From the NCBI GenBank assembly GCA_904395335.1, contig CAJFNR010000017.1, positions 1 to 64,000 of the forward strand: a stretch of DNA of 64,000 nucleotides. The letters run 5' to 3'. Made by a program: the position numbers and the translations under genes. This stretch comes from Candidatus Avimonas narfae (GTDB taxonomy: Bacteria > Bacillota > Clostridia > Oscillospirales > Acutalibacteraceae). Shown here piece by piece: positions 33,500-42,396 of this stretch (its first letter is position 1; each line of letters starts with the position of its first letter). The notes under the pieces were generated by a model that was not told the DNA's origin, ran no database searches, and saw nothing but the letters and a program-made list of their open reading frames with translations.

Positions 33500-34801
33500 C
33501 TATTCCCCCTGTCTGCCGGGAAAACGCACCCGGATGGATTGGGCGTGAGCGGTCAGCCCCTCCGCCTCAGCAATGGCGACGATATCCGCGCTTGCCCGGC
33601 GTAGGGCCGGCTCGTTAAAATAGATGAAACTGGATTTCTTGATAAAGCTGTCCACCGACAGCGGGGAGAAAAACCGGGCGGTGCCGCTGGTGGGCAGCAC
33701 GTGGTTGGGTCCGGCATAATAATCGCCCAGTGGTTCCGGGGAATATTTTCCCAAAAAGACCGATCCGGCGTTATCCAGACAACCGATATATTCCATGGGG
33801 TCTGCGCACATGACCTCTAGATGCTCCGGAGCCAGCCGGTTGGCATACGCCACCGCTTCCTGTTTATCACGGCAGACGATAATGGCGCCGTAATCCGCAA
33901 GGGAACGACGGATGATGTCTGCCCGCGATAGAGCGGGGAGCTGCCGTTCGATCTCCTCATCCGTCCGGCGCGCCACCTCCTCCGAGGTGGTCAAAAGAAT
34001 GGCCGAAGCCAGCACGTCGTGCTCCGCCTGGGACATAAGATCCGCCGCCAGATAAGCAGGGTCGGCGGTTTCATCCGCCAGAATCAGGATCTCGCTGGGT
34101 CCCGCCACCATATCGATATCCACTGTTCCGTATAGTAGACGTTTGGCGGTGGCGACATAAATGTTCCCAGGGCCCACGATCTTGTCCACTTTGGGAATGG
34201 ATTCGGTGCCGTAAGCCAGTGCCGCCACCGCTTGGGCGCCGCCGCAGAGATACACTGTGTCCACGCCGGCCAGGTAGGCCGCCGCCATCACATCGGCATT
34301 GAACGCCCCGTCTTTCGGCGGCGGCGTCACCATGATGATCTCCTTTACCCCCGCAATTTTGGCCGGAATAGCATTCATCAGTACAGAAGAGGGATAGGCT
34401 GCCGTGCCGCCGGGGACATAGATCCCCACACGTTCCAGGCCGCGGATGCGCTGTCCCAGAATAGTGCCGTCCTCTGCTGTATGCAGCCAGCTTTGCTGCA
34501 CCTGACGCCGATGAAAATCCCCAATGCGTTCTGCTGCCCGTTCCAACGCTTCAAACACTTCTTGACGGCAGTGGGAAGCCCATTCCTTAAGCTGATCCCG
34601 TCCTACCGCTTCCAGTGACACCGGCACTCCGTCAAATTGAAGGGTATAATCCTTTACAGCCGTATCTCCTTCCGTCCGCACGCGATCCAGGATTTGACCG
34701 ACGGTTTCTGTCACTCGCCGGTCTACCTCACCGCTTCGCGCTTCCAGCTGTTTAAGCAGTTCCTTCTCCTTTACGCCGTCGGCTCTAACAATGGGAAGCA
34801 T
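33500..34801 (-). CDS. hisD: Histidinol dehydrogenase
   Basis: HisD carries out the last two oxidations from histidinol to histidine, using NAD and zinc. Conserved segments are GIYVPGGTAAYPSSVLM near the middle, KIVGPGNIYVATAKR, the zinc-site AGPSEILILAD and QAEHD, and the C-terminal NHVLPTSGTARF. The length of 433 residues is usual. Genes on both sides are closely spaced. Confidence 0.96.
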   Translation of the reverse strand: MLPIVRADGVKEKELLKQLEARSGEVDRRVTETVGQILDRVRTEGDTAVKDYTLQFDGVPVSLEAVGRDQLKEWASHCRQEVFEALERAAERIGDFHRRQVQQSWLHTAEDGTILGQRIRGLERVGIYVPGGTAAYPSSVLMNAIPAKIAGVKEIIMVTPPPKDGAFNADVMAAAYLAGVDTVYLCGGAQAVAALAYGTESIPKVDKIVGPGNIYVATAKRLLYGTVDIDMVAGPSEILILADETADPAYLAADLMSQAEHDVLASAILLTTSEEVARRTDEEIERQLPALSRADIIRRSLADYGAIIVCRDKQEAVAYANRLAPEHLEVMCADPMEYIGCLDNAGSVFLGKYSPEPLGDYYAGPNHVLPTSGTARFFSPLSVDSFIKKSSFIYFNEPALRRASADIVAIAEAEGLTAHAQSIRVRFPGRQGE

Positions 34802-34843
34802 CTCCCCCGCCTCCTTTAAAATGAACTGACAAGTGGATTGCCA

Positions 34844-35485
34844 TTACAGTGATAAGTGGGATTCCATCCCAGATATGATGCGTTCAATTTCCGTTTTCCG
34901 CAGCTTCATACACGCCATATTGACAATCAGCCGGGCGGAGATAGGCATGACTTCCTCGATGACCTCCAGCCCGTTTTCCCGCAGGGTGGACCCGGTCTCC
35001 ACGATGTCCACGATGGCGTCGGAAAGTCCCAGCAGCGGTGCCAGCTCCACCGATCCCTCGATTTTGATAATCCCCACATCCATTCCCTTCCGGCCAAAAT
35101 AGGCACGGGTGACATTGGGATATTTGGAGGCAATGGTGCGGGAATGGTATCCTGCGAAAAAGTCCGTCCCCTTCGGCCCCGCCAGGGCAAACCGGCAACG
35201 GCCGAAACCGAGATCCAGCACCTCGTAAAAGCTGCCGCCGCTTTCCGCAATGGTATCCTTGCCGACCACGCCCAGATCGCACACTCCGTGTTCCACGTAA
35301 GTGATGACATCCGCTGCCTTGGCCAGCACCACCTCAAAGACAGGTACACCTGCATCGGACACGGAAAGGATGAGGCGGCGTCCCTTATTTTTTATCGCCT
35401 CCGTCTCCAGCCCCATGCTGTCGAAGAGATTTACACTGTCCTTTTCCAGACGCCCCTTTGTCAGAGCGATCCGTATCGGCCTCAT
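34844..35485 (-). CDS. hisG: ATP phosphoribosyltransferase, short form catalytic subunit
   Basis: HisG starts histidine synthesis by joining ATP and PRPP. It is the short form (213 residues) that lacks the regulatory C-terminal domain and needs HisZ, which is encoded directly upstream. Conserved parts include IALTKGRLEKDS, GVCDLGVVGKD and the PRPP-loop DIVETGSTLRENGL. The ATG at 35485 is followed by a typical MRPIRIALTKGR N terminus; 10 further codons upstream are open but lack features. Confidence 0.95.
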   Translation of the reverse strand: MRPIRIALTKGRLEKDSVNLFDSMGLETEAIKNKGRRLILSVSDAGVPVFEVVLAKAADVITYVEHGVCDLGVVGKDTIAESGGSFYEVLDLGFGRCRFALAGPKGTDFFAGYHSRTIASKYPNVTRAYFGRKGMDVGIIKIEGSVELAPLLGLSDAIVDIVETGSTLRENGLEVIEEVMPISARLIVNMACMKLRKTEIERIISGMESHLSL

Positions 35486-35504
35486 ATACCGGCTCTCCTT
35501 CTCT

Positions 35505-36719
35505 CTATAAATCAAAGGTTTCGACGCCCTTTTCCCCCAGGGACAGCACCCGGGCTATCCCTCGCCGCCTGGCGTAGGACAGGGTTTGTTCCAAGGTGGA
35601 AAAGGTGCTGAACTCACAGATAGACAGCTCCTGCTCCGTCAGTTCCTGAATCTTCCGGAGCGCATCGATCTCCCGTCCGGGCTCCGCATACACCAGGATT
35701 TCCGGGACTAGGGCGGGCTCCGCCGTTCCCTCCTCCAACATGACGCGGGTGACGGCATCCAAATTGAGACCAAAGCCCACAGCGGGGAGATCACTGCCGA
35801 ATCTCTGCAGCAGCGTGTCGTAGCGCCCGCCGGAAACCACGGTTTCCCCGCTGCCGGCAATATAGCCACGGAACACCACACCGGTGTAGTATTCGTGTCG
35901 GTGTACCAGGCCCAGATCCACAGTCACCTGTTCTCCCAGGCCAAAGGCGGCAAGGGAGTCCAGCAACCGGGTCAGGTGCCGGATAGCCTCCTGCGCTTCC
36001 TCCCCGCCGCAAAGGGTGCGGGCTTCTTCCAAAGCCTCCCGTCCCCCGAACAGGCGTGGCAGGCGCCGGATCGCTTCGGTTTCCGGCGTGGCAGGCAGCG
36101 TATCCAGAAGATCGCCCAGTGCCGCGTAGCTTTTGCTTTCCGTCAGGCGGCGGATTTCGTCGCGAACTTCCTCCTCCGCCGGAAGACGGCGGATCAGATC
36201 GCCGAAAATGCCGACATGCCCGATTTCCAGACGAAAATCCCGGCATCGAGAAGTTTTTAGGGCTTCCGCCGCCAAGGCGATCATTTCCAGATCCGCCCGC
36301 TCGCCGGAAGCACCGATCAGTTCCACACCCATTTGGAATTCCTGATCGCTGCGCCCGGTCATCCCCGGATTAAAACGGAAGACATCTTGAGCGTAATAAA
36401 GCCGTAGGGGCATGGGCGCATCCTGCAGACGGGTGGCAGCCAGCCGGGCAATGGGAATGGTGTTATCCGGCCGCATCACCAGCAGGCGCCCTTTGCCGTC
36501 TGTCAGCTTATACAGGCTTTCCGACGGCAGCGCCATATCGTCTGTCCCCTGATCCATACCGAAAGCATCAAAATATTCGATGCCAGGGGTCATCACCTCG
36601 GAAAATCCGCGGCGAAGAAAAAGGCCGGACAGCATCCGCTCCTCCTGGCGCCGGGCCAGACATTCCTCGAACAACAGGTCGCGTGTTCCATCCGGAGTAA
36701 GCCTTCTGTTCTTTTTCAC
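35505..36719 (-). CDS. hisZ: ATP phosphoribosyltransferase regulatory subunit
   Basis: HisZ is a paralogue of histidyl-tRNA synthetase that binds histidine and activates short HisG. It has the synthetase core (TPDGTRDLL at the N terminus, VMRPDNTIPIARL as motif 2-like, SGGRYDTLLQRFG as a histidine-binding segment) but lacks the full tRNA-binding anticodon domain; about 80 residues at the C terminus (from residue 325) are short. The adjacent short hisG supports HisZ over HisS. It is the first gene of the his operon. Confidence 0.9.
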   Translation of the reverse strand: MKKNRRLTPDGTRDLLFEECLARRQEERMLSGLFLRRGFSEVMTPGIEYFDAFGMDQGTDDMALPSESLYKLTDGKGRLLVMRPDNTIPIARLAATRLQDAPMPLRLYYAQDVFRFNPGMTGRSDQEFQMGVELIGASGERADLEMIALAAEALKTSRCRDFRLEIGHVGIFGDLIRRLPAEEEVRDEIRRLTESKSYAALGDLLDTLPATPETEAIRRLPRLFGGREALEEARTLCGGEEAQEAIRHLTRLLDSLAAFGLGEQVTVDLGLVHRHEYYTGVVFRGYIAGSGETVVSGGRYDTLLQRFGSDLPAVGFGLNLDAVTRVMLEEGTAEPALVPEILVYAEPGREIDALRKIQELTEQELSICEFSTFSTLEQTLSYARRRGIARVLSLGEKGVETFDL

Positions 36720-36765
36720 CGGTTGTCTTCCTCCATTTGTCGCTTTATTGCGCTAACGTGTTACA

Positions 36766-36798
36766 ATAGTAATACATTGATGTGCCCTTGTCAAGGGC
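36766..36798 (-). promoter_or_regulatory. his operon promoter overlapping a perfect palindrome
   Basis: On the minus strand, TTGACA (36789-36794), 17 bp and TACTAT (36766-36771) form the promoter. The -35 box lies inside the perfect 15-bp palindrome GCCCTTGTCAAGGGC (36784-36798), which could be a repressor site. The leader is only about 40 nt, so no T-box is present. Confidence 0.7.
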
Positions 36799-36896
36799 CT
36801 TGGGGGAATTTTCTTTAAAACCCGAAAAGGAAAAGCGCCAGGGCTCCCCATTGAGTGTTGCAGCCGCAGATTTGCTCCGTAATCCGGATGCTTTGT

Positions 36897-39800
36897 TTAG
36901 AAAAAGGTCATCTGACTGGTCTCCGGCAAGCCCTCCAGTACCCCCAGCTGACGAAGGGATTCCACTACTGCCTTGGAAATACCGCTTCGGGCCTGAAGAT
37001 CATCACAGGAGATGAACTCCTCCCCGCTTTCCCGTGCCTCCATCAGCCCCTGGGCCGCGGCACCGCCCAGTCCTTTGACGGCACTGAAGGGCATACGGAT
37101 TTTGCCGTCCTCCATCAGATATTTGTAGGTATGGGATTTGTACAGATCCACCGGAAGAAATTCCACGCCCCTGGCCATGGCCTCGTTGACGACTTGCAGG
37201 GTTTCGATCATATCCGTTTCCTTTTGAGTAGCTTCTTTTCCCTTGTTGCGCAGTTCCGCCATCTTTTGCCGTACACTTTCCCGTCCCTTGCTCACGGTTT
37301 CCGCATCAAAATCTTCGCCGCGACCGGTGAAGTAAGCGGCGTAGTATTCCGCCGGACGGTGCACCTTGTACCACCCCACCCGCAGGGCGGCGATGATATA
37401 GGCCGCGGCATGGGCCTTGGGGAACATGTATTTGATCTTCATACAGGAGTCGATATACCACTGAGGCACATGATGCTCCCGCATGGCGTTGATGTGCTCC
37501 TCGGTCAACAGCTTGGTTGCATTGCCCTTTCGCACAATTTCCATAATTTTAAACGCCATTTTGGGCTCCAGGCCTTTGTGCATCAGTTCAGTCATGATGC
37601 TGTCGCGGGTACCGATGACGTTGGAAATGGTACAGGTGCCGTTCTTGATCAGTTCCTGGGCATTGCCCAGCCACACATCGGTACCGTGGGACAGGCCGGA
37701 AATCTGCAGCAGGTCGGCAAAACACTTGGGTTTGCAGTCCAGCAACATCTGCCGCACAAATGGAGTGCCCATTTCCGGCAGGGACAGGGTGCCGGTTTCG
37801 CAGCCGATATCTTCTGCCGTTACGCCCAATGGCTCGGGAGAGGTGAACAGCTTGTACACCTCCGGGTCGGACATAGGGACATCCAGTACGCTGATGCCGG
37901 TATACTCCTCCAGGTATTTGTAGATGGTGGGGATCACGTGCCCCAGATTATCCAGCTTGAGGATCGTATCGTGGATGGAATGGAAATCAAAGTGCGTGGT
38001 GATAATATCGGAGTTGGGGTCATCCGCCGGATGCTGCACCGGTGTGAAATCCTCTGCCTCGTAATCGTTGGGGACAACCACCATGCCGCCCGGATGCTGA
38101 CCGGTGGTGCGCTTGACCCCGGCACATCCGGCGGCAAGGCGGGACATCTCCGCATTGTTGTAGATCAGTCCCCGTTCCTCCGTATATTTTTTCACATAGC
38201 CGTAAGCCGTTTTATCCGCCACAGTGGAGATGGTGCCGGCCTTAAATACATGATCCTTGCCGAACAGCGTTTCGGTATAGCGGTGGGCATTGAGCTGGTA
38301 TTCGCTGGCAAAGTTCAGGTCAATATCCGGGGATTTGTCGCCGTCAAAGCCCAGGAATGTTTCAAATGGGATCTCATGTCCGTCCCGCCCCAGCGGCTCT
38401 CCGCAGACGGGACAATTTTTGTCCGGGAGATCGAAGCCGGAGCCCACCGAACCGTCTGTGAAAAACTCGGAATAGTGGCATTTCCGGCAGATATAGTGGG
38501 GGGCCAGCGGATTGACTTCGGAAATCCCGGCCATGTTGGCCACAAAGGAGGAGCCGACGGAACCCCGGGATCCCACCAGGTAGCCGTGATCCACGGAATC
38601 TTTCACCAGCTTCTGCGCGATCATATACAACACGGCAAACCCGTTTTTGATGATGGAAGTCAACTCCCGATCCAGCCGTTTGGCCACGATTTCCGGCAGA
38701 GGATCGCCGTAAATTTCCTTGGCCCGTCCCATGGTGATTTCCTGAAGCTGCTCCTCCGACCCATCGATGTGCGGGGGAAACGTGCCCTTGGGTATCGGGC
38801 GGATTTCCTCGATACTGTCCGCTATCCTGTTGGTGTTCTCCACCACCACTTCGTAGGCCTTCTTTTCCCCCAGATAGGCAAACTCCTCCAGCATTTCTTC
38901 CGTGGTACGGAAATACAGGGGCGCCTGGTTGTCGGCGTCGGGGAATCCCTGCCCCGCCATGAGGATGCGGCGGTACACCTCGTCTTCAGGATCGATGAAA
39001 TGCACATCGCAGGTGGCGCATACCGGGATGTTTAGCTTTTCGCCCAGCCCGACGATGGTACGGTTGAAATCCTTGAGCTGTTCCTCATCCCGGGCAATTC
39101 CCTCCCGTAGCATGAACCGGTTGTTGCCCAGAGGCTGAATCTCCAAAAAATCATAAAAGCGGGCGATATCGCACAGCTCTCCCCAGGGCTTGCCGGCCAG
39201 CACCGCCTTGAACAGCTCTCCCTGTTCACAGGCGCTACCGAGGATCAGCCCTTCCCGCAGCTCCATCAGCTTGCTCTTGGTGATGCGGGGCTTACGGTAA
39301 AAATTATGTAAATGGGACCAGGAGATCAGCTTGTAGAGGTTTTTAAGCCCCTTCTGATTTTTCGCCAGGATGATCAGATGGAAGGGCGTAACCTTCTTGG
39401 TGTCCACACCGGACAGCAGCGTGTTGATGCCGTCCACGGATTCGATGCCGCGGCTCTCCTTCATTTCCTTGATCATGCAGGAAAAAATTTGGGCCAGCAC
39501 CCGGGCATCGTCACAGGCCCGGTGATGGTTGAAGGGTGGCAGCTTGAGGTGATCGGCCACGGTGTCCAGCTTGTGATTTTTGAGGCCCGGATACAGCGCC
39601 CGGCTGATGGGAACAGTGTCGATTGAGGAAAAATCGTATTCCCGCCCGGTCCTCCGGCAGGACGCCCGGATAAAGGAAGTATCGAAAGGGGAGTTGTGGG
39701 CCACCAGCACCCGGCACCCACCGCAGAAATCGCAGAAAAGCTGCAGCGCGTCTTTTTCCGAAGGCGCATCCCGCACCATATCGTCCGTGATGCCGGTCAG

Positions 39801-41282
39801 CTCGGTGATTTTTGCCGGGATGGCCCGTTCCGGATTGACAAAGGTATCGAATTCCTCCAGGATCTCCCCGCCGCGCATCCGTACGGCGCCGATTTCCGTG
39901 ATCCGGTCGTTTGCGGGGCTCAGGCCGGTGGTCTCGATATCGAAAACAATGAATTCTTCGTCCAACGACTGGGAGGAATCCCCGTCAACCACAGGGATCA
40001 GATCGTTGACAAAATAGGCTTCCACCCCATACAGGATATTGAAATCCAGGTCGTCCTTCCCCTTTTTCAGTTTCTCCACCGTCTGCATGGCCTCCGGGAA
40101 GGCCTGTACCACACCGTGATCGGTAATGGCCACCGCCCGGTGCCCCCACTGAGCGGCGCGGTTAATTAATGTTTTAGCATCGGTCAATCCGTCCATAGCG
40201 GACATTTTGGTGTGCATATGCAGCTCCACCCGCTTGACCGGGGCACGATCCTGTTTGACGTATTTGGATACCAAACAGAGGGATTTGGGGGTGAAAATGT
40301 TGTTGTTGGCGAAGTTGTTGAATTCATAAATGCCCGTCATCAGCACACAGACACCGTTTTTTAGTGCTTCCAGCGCCTCCAGCTTTGCCTTGTCCCGTTT
40401 TACATCGGTCCAGAGCTCCGCGGTAATGGAATTGGTGGTGTCACTGATATGAAAGGTGTGGCGGATACGGGTACCGTCCCGGAAGGACTTGGTTTCATAG
40501 CCAAACACCTCTCCCCACACGGTCAGCGTACGGCCGTCCGCCTCCAGTCCGTTCAGGGAAACGGGGCGCTCCCGGATTACTCCGCCAAACAGCGGACGCG
40601 CCGTATCCAGATAGATGGGGAGCCCGTCCTCCGGCGGCTTTGTGGGATCACTAGGGACCTTGGGCTTCGGAGGGGCCGTTTTTTCTCCCGGAGCCTCCGG
40701 CGCAGGCTGTGATGCCTGCAGGGAACGCAGGCGCTCCGCCATTTCCTGCGCCGCCTCGCGCTCAGCCTCCTCCATCATCTTCCGATAATGCTCGTCCTGG
40801 GTATTCGTTTCTAACACACCGTCAAATTCCAATTCCATCCGTCTGCCAAACAGCTCTCCCAGCAGACCGGACAGCGCCTCATCGGTTTTGGTGGTTTTCA
40901 GCAGATCGTATCCTCCATGGCTGAGGGTGACGATAAAGCGATCCCCCTCCACCCGGCAAGAGGCACCGGTAAAGGTACCGTTGACGGCGGCGTGACGGCG
41001 CCGCAGCAGCTCCACTACGGTGTCAAAGCTCTCCGGTCCCAGGCATTCCCCGGGATAACGAGGAAAAAACTCCACCACATGGAGGGACAGAGGTGCCGCC
41101 ACCTGCTTTTCCGCCGAAAAAAGCTCCGTATGCGGCACGAACCCGCCGAAGCGCAGCACGGCGCTCAGGCGGGAACGTTCCTTTTCCACTGACAGCTCTT
41201 CCACCAGGGCGGCTGCCAGCAGCGGGGATAGCTCCCCTTTGATGTAAGGGCCAAATACTTCACGGAAGGTTGCCATGCTCAT
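36897..41282 (-). CDS. polC: DNA polymerase III alpha subunit, PolC type
   Basis: PolC is the main replicative polymerase with built-in proofreading in Gram-positive bacteria. In order: an N-terminal domain, an OB fold (about 250-340), the first part of a PHP domain (from residue 351, VELHMHTKMS), an inserted DEDDh exonuclease (about 444-605, VFDIETTGL with Asp448/Glu450, and HNSPFDT), the rest of PHP, a zinc finger (CRKCHYSEF and CPVCGEPLG), then palm and fingers, with DIDLNFASE containing catalytic Asp residues, and a C-terminal end. The 1461-residue length fits. The ATG overlaps the ispG stop by 4 nt, so it is the last gene of the rpsB-to-polC cluster. Confidence 0.97.
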   Translation of the reverse strand: MSMATFREVFGPYIKGELSPLLAAALVEELSVEKERSRLSAVLRFGGFVPHTELFSAEKQVAAPLSLHVVEFFPRYPGECLGPESFDTVVELLRRRHAAVNGTFTGASCRVEGDRFIVTLSHGGYDLLKTTKTDEALSGLLGELFGRRMELEFDGVLETNTQDEHYRKMMEEAEREAAQEMAERLRSLQASQPAPEAPGEKTAPPKPKVPSDPTKPPEDGLPIYLDTARPLFGGVIRERPVSLNGLEADGRTLTVWGEVFGYETKSFRDGTRIRHTFHISDTTNSITAELWTDVKRDKAKLEALEALKNGVCVLMTGIYEFNNFANNNIFTPKSLCLVSKYVKQDRAPVKRVELHMHTKMSAMDGLTDAKTLINRAAQWGHRAVAITDHGVVQAFPEAMQTVEKLKKGKDDLDFNILYGVEAYFVNDLIPVVDGDSSQSLDEEFIVFDIETTGLSPANDRITEIGAVRMRGGEILEEFDTFVNPERAIPAKITELTGITDDMVRDAPSEKDALQLFCDFCGGCRVLVAHNSPFDTSFIRASCRRTGREYDFSSIDTVPISRALYPGLKNHKLDTVADHLKLPPFNHHRACDDARVLAQIFSCMIKEMKESRGIESVDGINTLLSGVDTKKVTPFHLIILAKNQKGLKNLYKLISWSHLHNFYRKPRITKSKLMELREGLILGSACEQGELFKAVLAGKPWGELCDIARFYDFLEIQPLGNNRFMLREGIARDEEQLKDFNRTIVGLGEKLNIPVCATCDVHFIDPEDEVYRRILMAGQGFPDADNQAPLYFRTTEEMLEEFAYLGEKKAYEVVVENTNRIADSIEEIRPIPKGTFPPHIDGSEEQLQEITMGRAKEIYGDPLPEIVAKRLDRELTSIIKNGFAVLYMIAQKLVKDSVDHGYLVGSRGSVGSSFVANMAGISEVNPLAPHYICRKCHYSEFFTDGSVGSGFDLPDKNCPVCGEPLGRDGHEIPFETFLGFDGDKSPDIDLNFASEYQLNAHRYTETLFGKDHVFKAGTISTVADKTAYGYVKKYTEERGLIYNNAEMSRLAAGCAGVKRTTGQHPGGMVVVPNDYEAEDFTPVQHPADDPNSDIITTHFDFHSIHDTILKLDNLGHVIPTIYKYLEEYTGISVLDVPMSDPEVYKLFTSPEPLGVTAEDIGCETGTLSLPEMGTPFVRQMLLDCKPKCFADLLQISGLSHGTDVWLGNAQELIKNGTCTISNVIGTRDSIMTELMHKGLEPKMAFKIMEIVRKGNATKLLTEEHINAMREHHVPQWYIDSCMKIKYMFPKAHAAAYIIAALRVGWYKVHRPAEYYAAYFTGRGEDFDAETVSKGRESVRQKMAELRNKGKEATQKETDMIETLQVVNEAMARGVEFLPVDLYKSHTYKYLMEDGKIRMPFSAVKGLGGAAAQGLMEARESGEEFISCDDLQARSGISKAVVESLRQLGVLEGLPETSQMTFF

Positions 41283-42358
41283 TTACACCCGTTTTCTTTC
41301 CCATTCAATATGGTATCGATTTCCGCCATCAGCTCGTCCACTGCGCTGTCTTCAGCCACAGTGCGCACCACTGTTCCTTTGCGGAAGATAACCGCCTTTC
41401 CCTTGCCCCCGGCCAGGCCGACATCCGCTTCCCGGGCCTCGCCCGGGCCGTTAACCACACAGCCCATCACCGCCACGGTCAGAGGTTCCCAGATGGTTTT
41501 CAGGCGCTGCTCCACCTCTTCGGCAATGCCGATGAGGTCAATACCTGTCCGGCCGCAGGTGGGACAGGACACCAGGCGGGGACCGTCCCGGCGCATATCC
41601 AGGGCCGAGAGAAGATCCCGTGCCGCTTCCACTTCACGCACCGGATCCGCTGTCAACGAGATGCGGATGGTATCACCGATTCCCTCCATCAGCAGGGTCC
41701 CAATCCCTGCGGCGGATTTGAAAATCCCTTGACGCTCGGTTCCCGCCTCCGTTACCCCCAGGTGGAGCGGATAGGAGCAGGCCTCAGCCGTCAGACGGTA
41801 AGCCTCCACCATGGTAGGCACATGGGAAGACTTCATGGAGAGCACAATATCGGTAAAATCGTATCGTTCCAGCAGCGAGGCATGATACAGAGCGCTGTCG
41901 CGCAGGGCCTCGGCACACGGTCTGCCGTAACGGGCCAGGATCTCCGGTTCCAGTGAGCCGGCATTGACACCGATGCGGATAGGGATTCCTTTCCGACGGC
42001 AGATATCCGCTACCGCCTTGACACGATCCTCCCCTCCGATATTGCCCGGGTTGATCCGGATCTTATCCACTCCTGCTTCCGCCGCCTCCAGGGCCAGACG
42101 GTAATCGAAATGGATATCCGCCACAATTGGGAGGGAGACCGCCTCTTTAAGTGCCGCGATCAGCCGGACCGATTCCTTGTCGGGTACAGCTGCACGCAGG
42201 ATTTCACACCCCGCTGCCTCCAGCTGCCGCGCCTGCTCCACACTTCGGGCGATATCTCGCGCCGGTGTATTGAGCATCGACTGGATGGTGATCGGGGAGA
42301 CCCCGCCAATGGTTCGGTTGCCCACCTGCACGGCTTTTGAGAGGCGACGTTCCATCAT
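41279..42358 (-). CDS. ispG: 4-hydroxy-3-methylbut-2-enyl diphosphate synthase
   Basis: IspG makes HMBPP from MEcPP in the MEP isoprenoid pathway using a [4Fe-4S] cluster. Diagnostic segments are GGVSPITIQSML at the N terminus and the cluster cysteines in CPTCGRTGIDL and GCVVNGPGEA. The length (359) is that of the two-domain bacterial form. It lies between rseP and polC, as often seen in Clostridia, and together with dxr gives two MEP enzymes in one operon. Confidence 0.96.
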   Translation of the reverse strand: MMERRLSKAVQVGNRTIGGVSPITIQSMLNTPARDIARSVEQARQLEAAGCEILRAAVPDKESVRLIAALKEAVSLPIVADIHFDYRLALEAAEAGVDKIRINPGNIGGEDRVKAVADICRRKGIPIRIGVNAGSLEPEILARYGRPCAEALRDSALYHASLLERYDFTDIVLSMKSSHVPTMVEAYRLTAEACSYPLHLGVTEAGTERQGIFKSAAGIGTLLMEGIGDTIRISLTADPVREVEAARDLLSALDMRRDGPRLVSCPTCGRTGIDLIGIAEEVEQRLKTIWEPLTVAVMGCVVNGPGEAREADVGLAGGKGKAVIFRKGTVVRTVAEDSAVDELMAEIDTILNGKENGCK

Positions 42359-42396
42359 TTTTCTCCTCCTGTTTTACAGAACAACTGATTTCCGCT

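Noticed and set aside
35505..36719. Histidyl-tRNA synthetase (HisS)
   Set aside because: It sits first in the his operon beside short-form HisG, and the C-terminal anticodon-binding region is short, so HisZ fits better.
36855..39035. A 726-codon open frame on the plus strand opposite polC
   Set aside because: It is antisense to the strongly conserved PolC frame, has a low-complexity His/Gly/Leu-rich translation typical of GC-rich shadow frames, and has no ribosome site.
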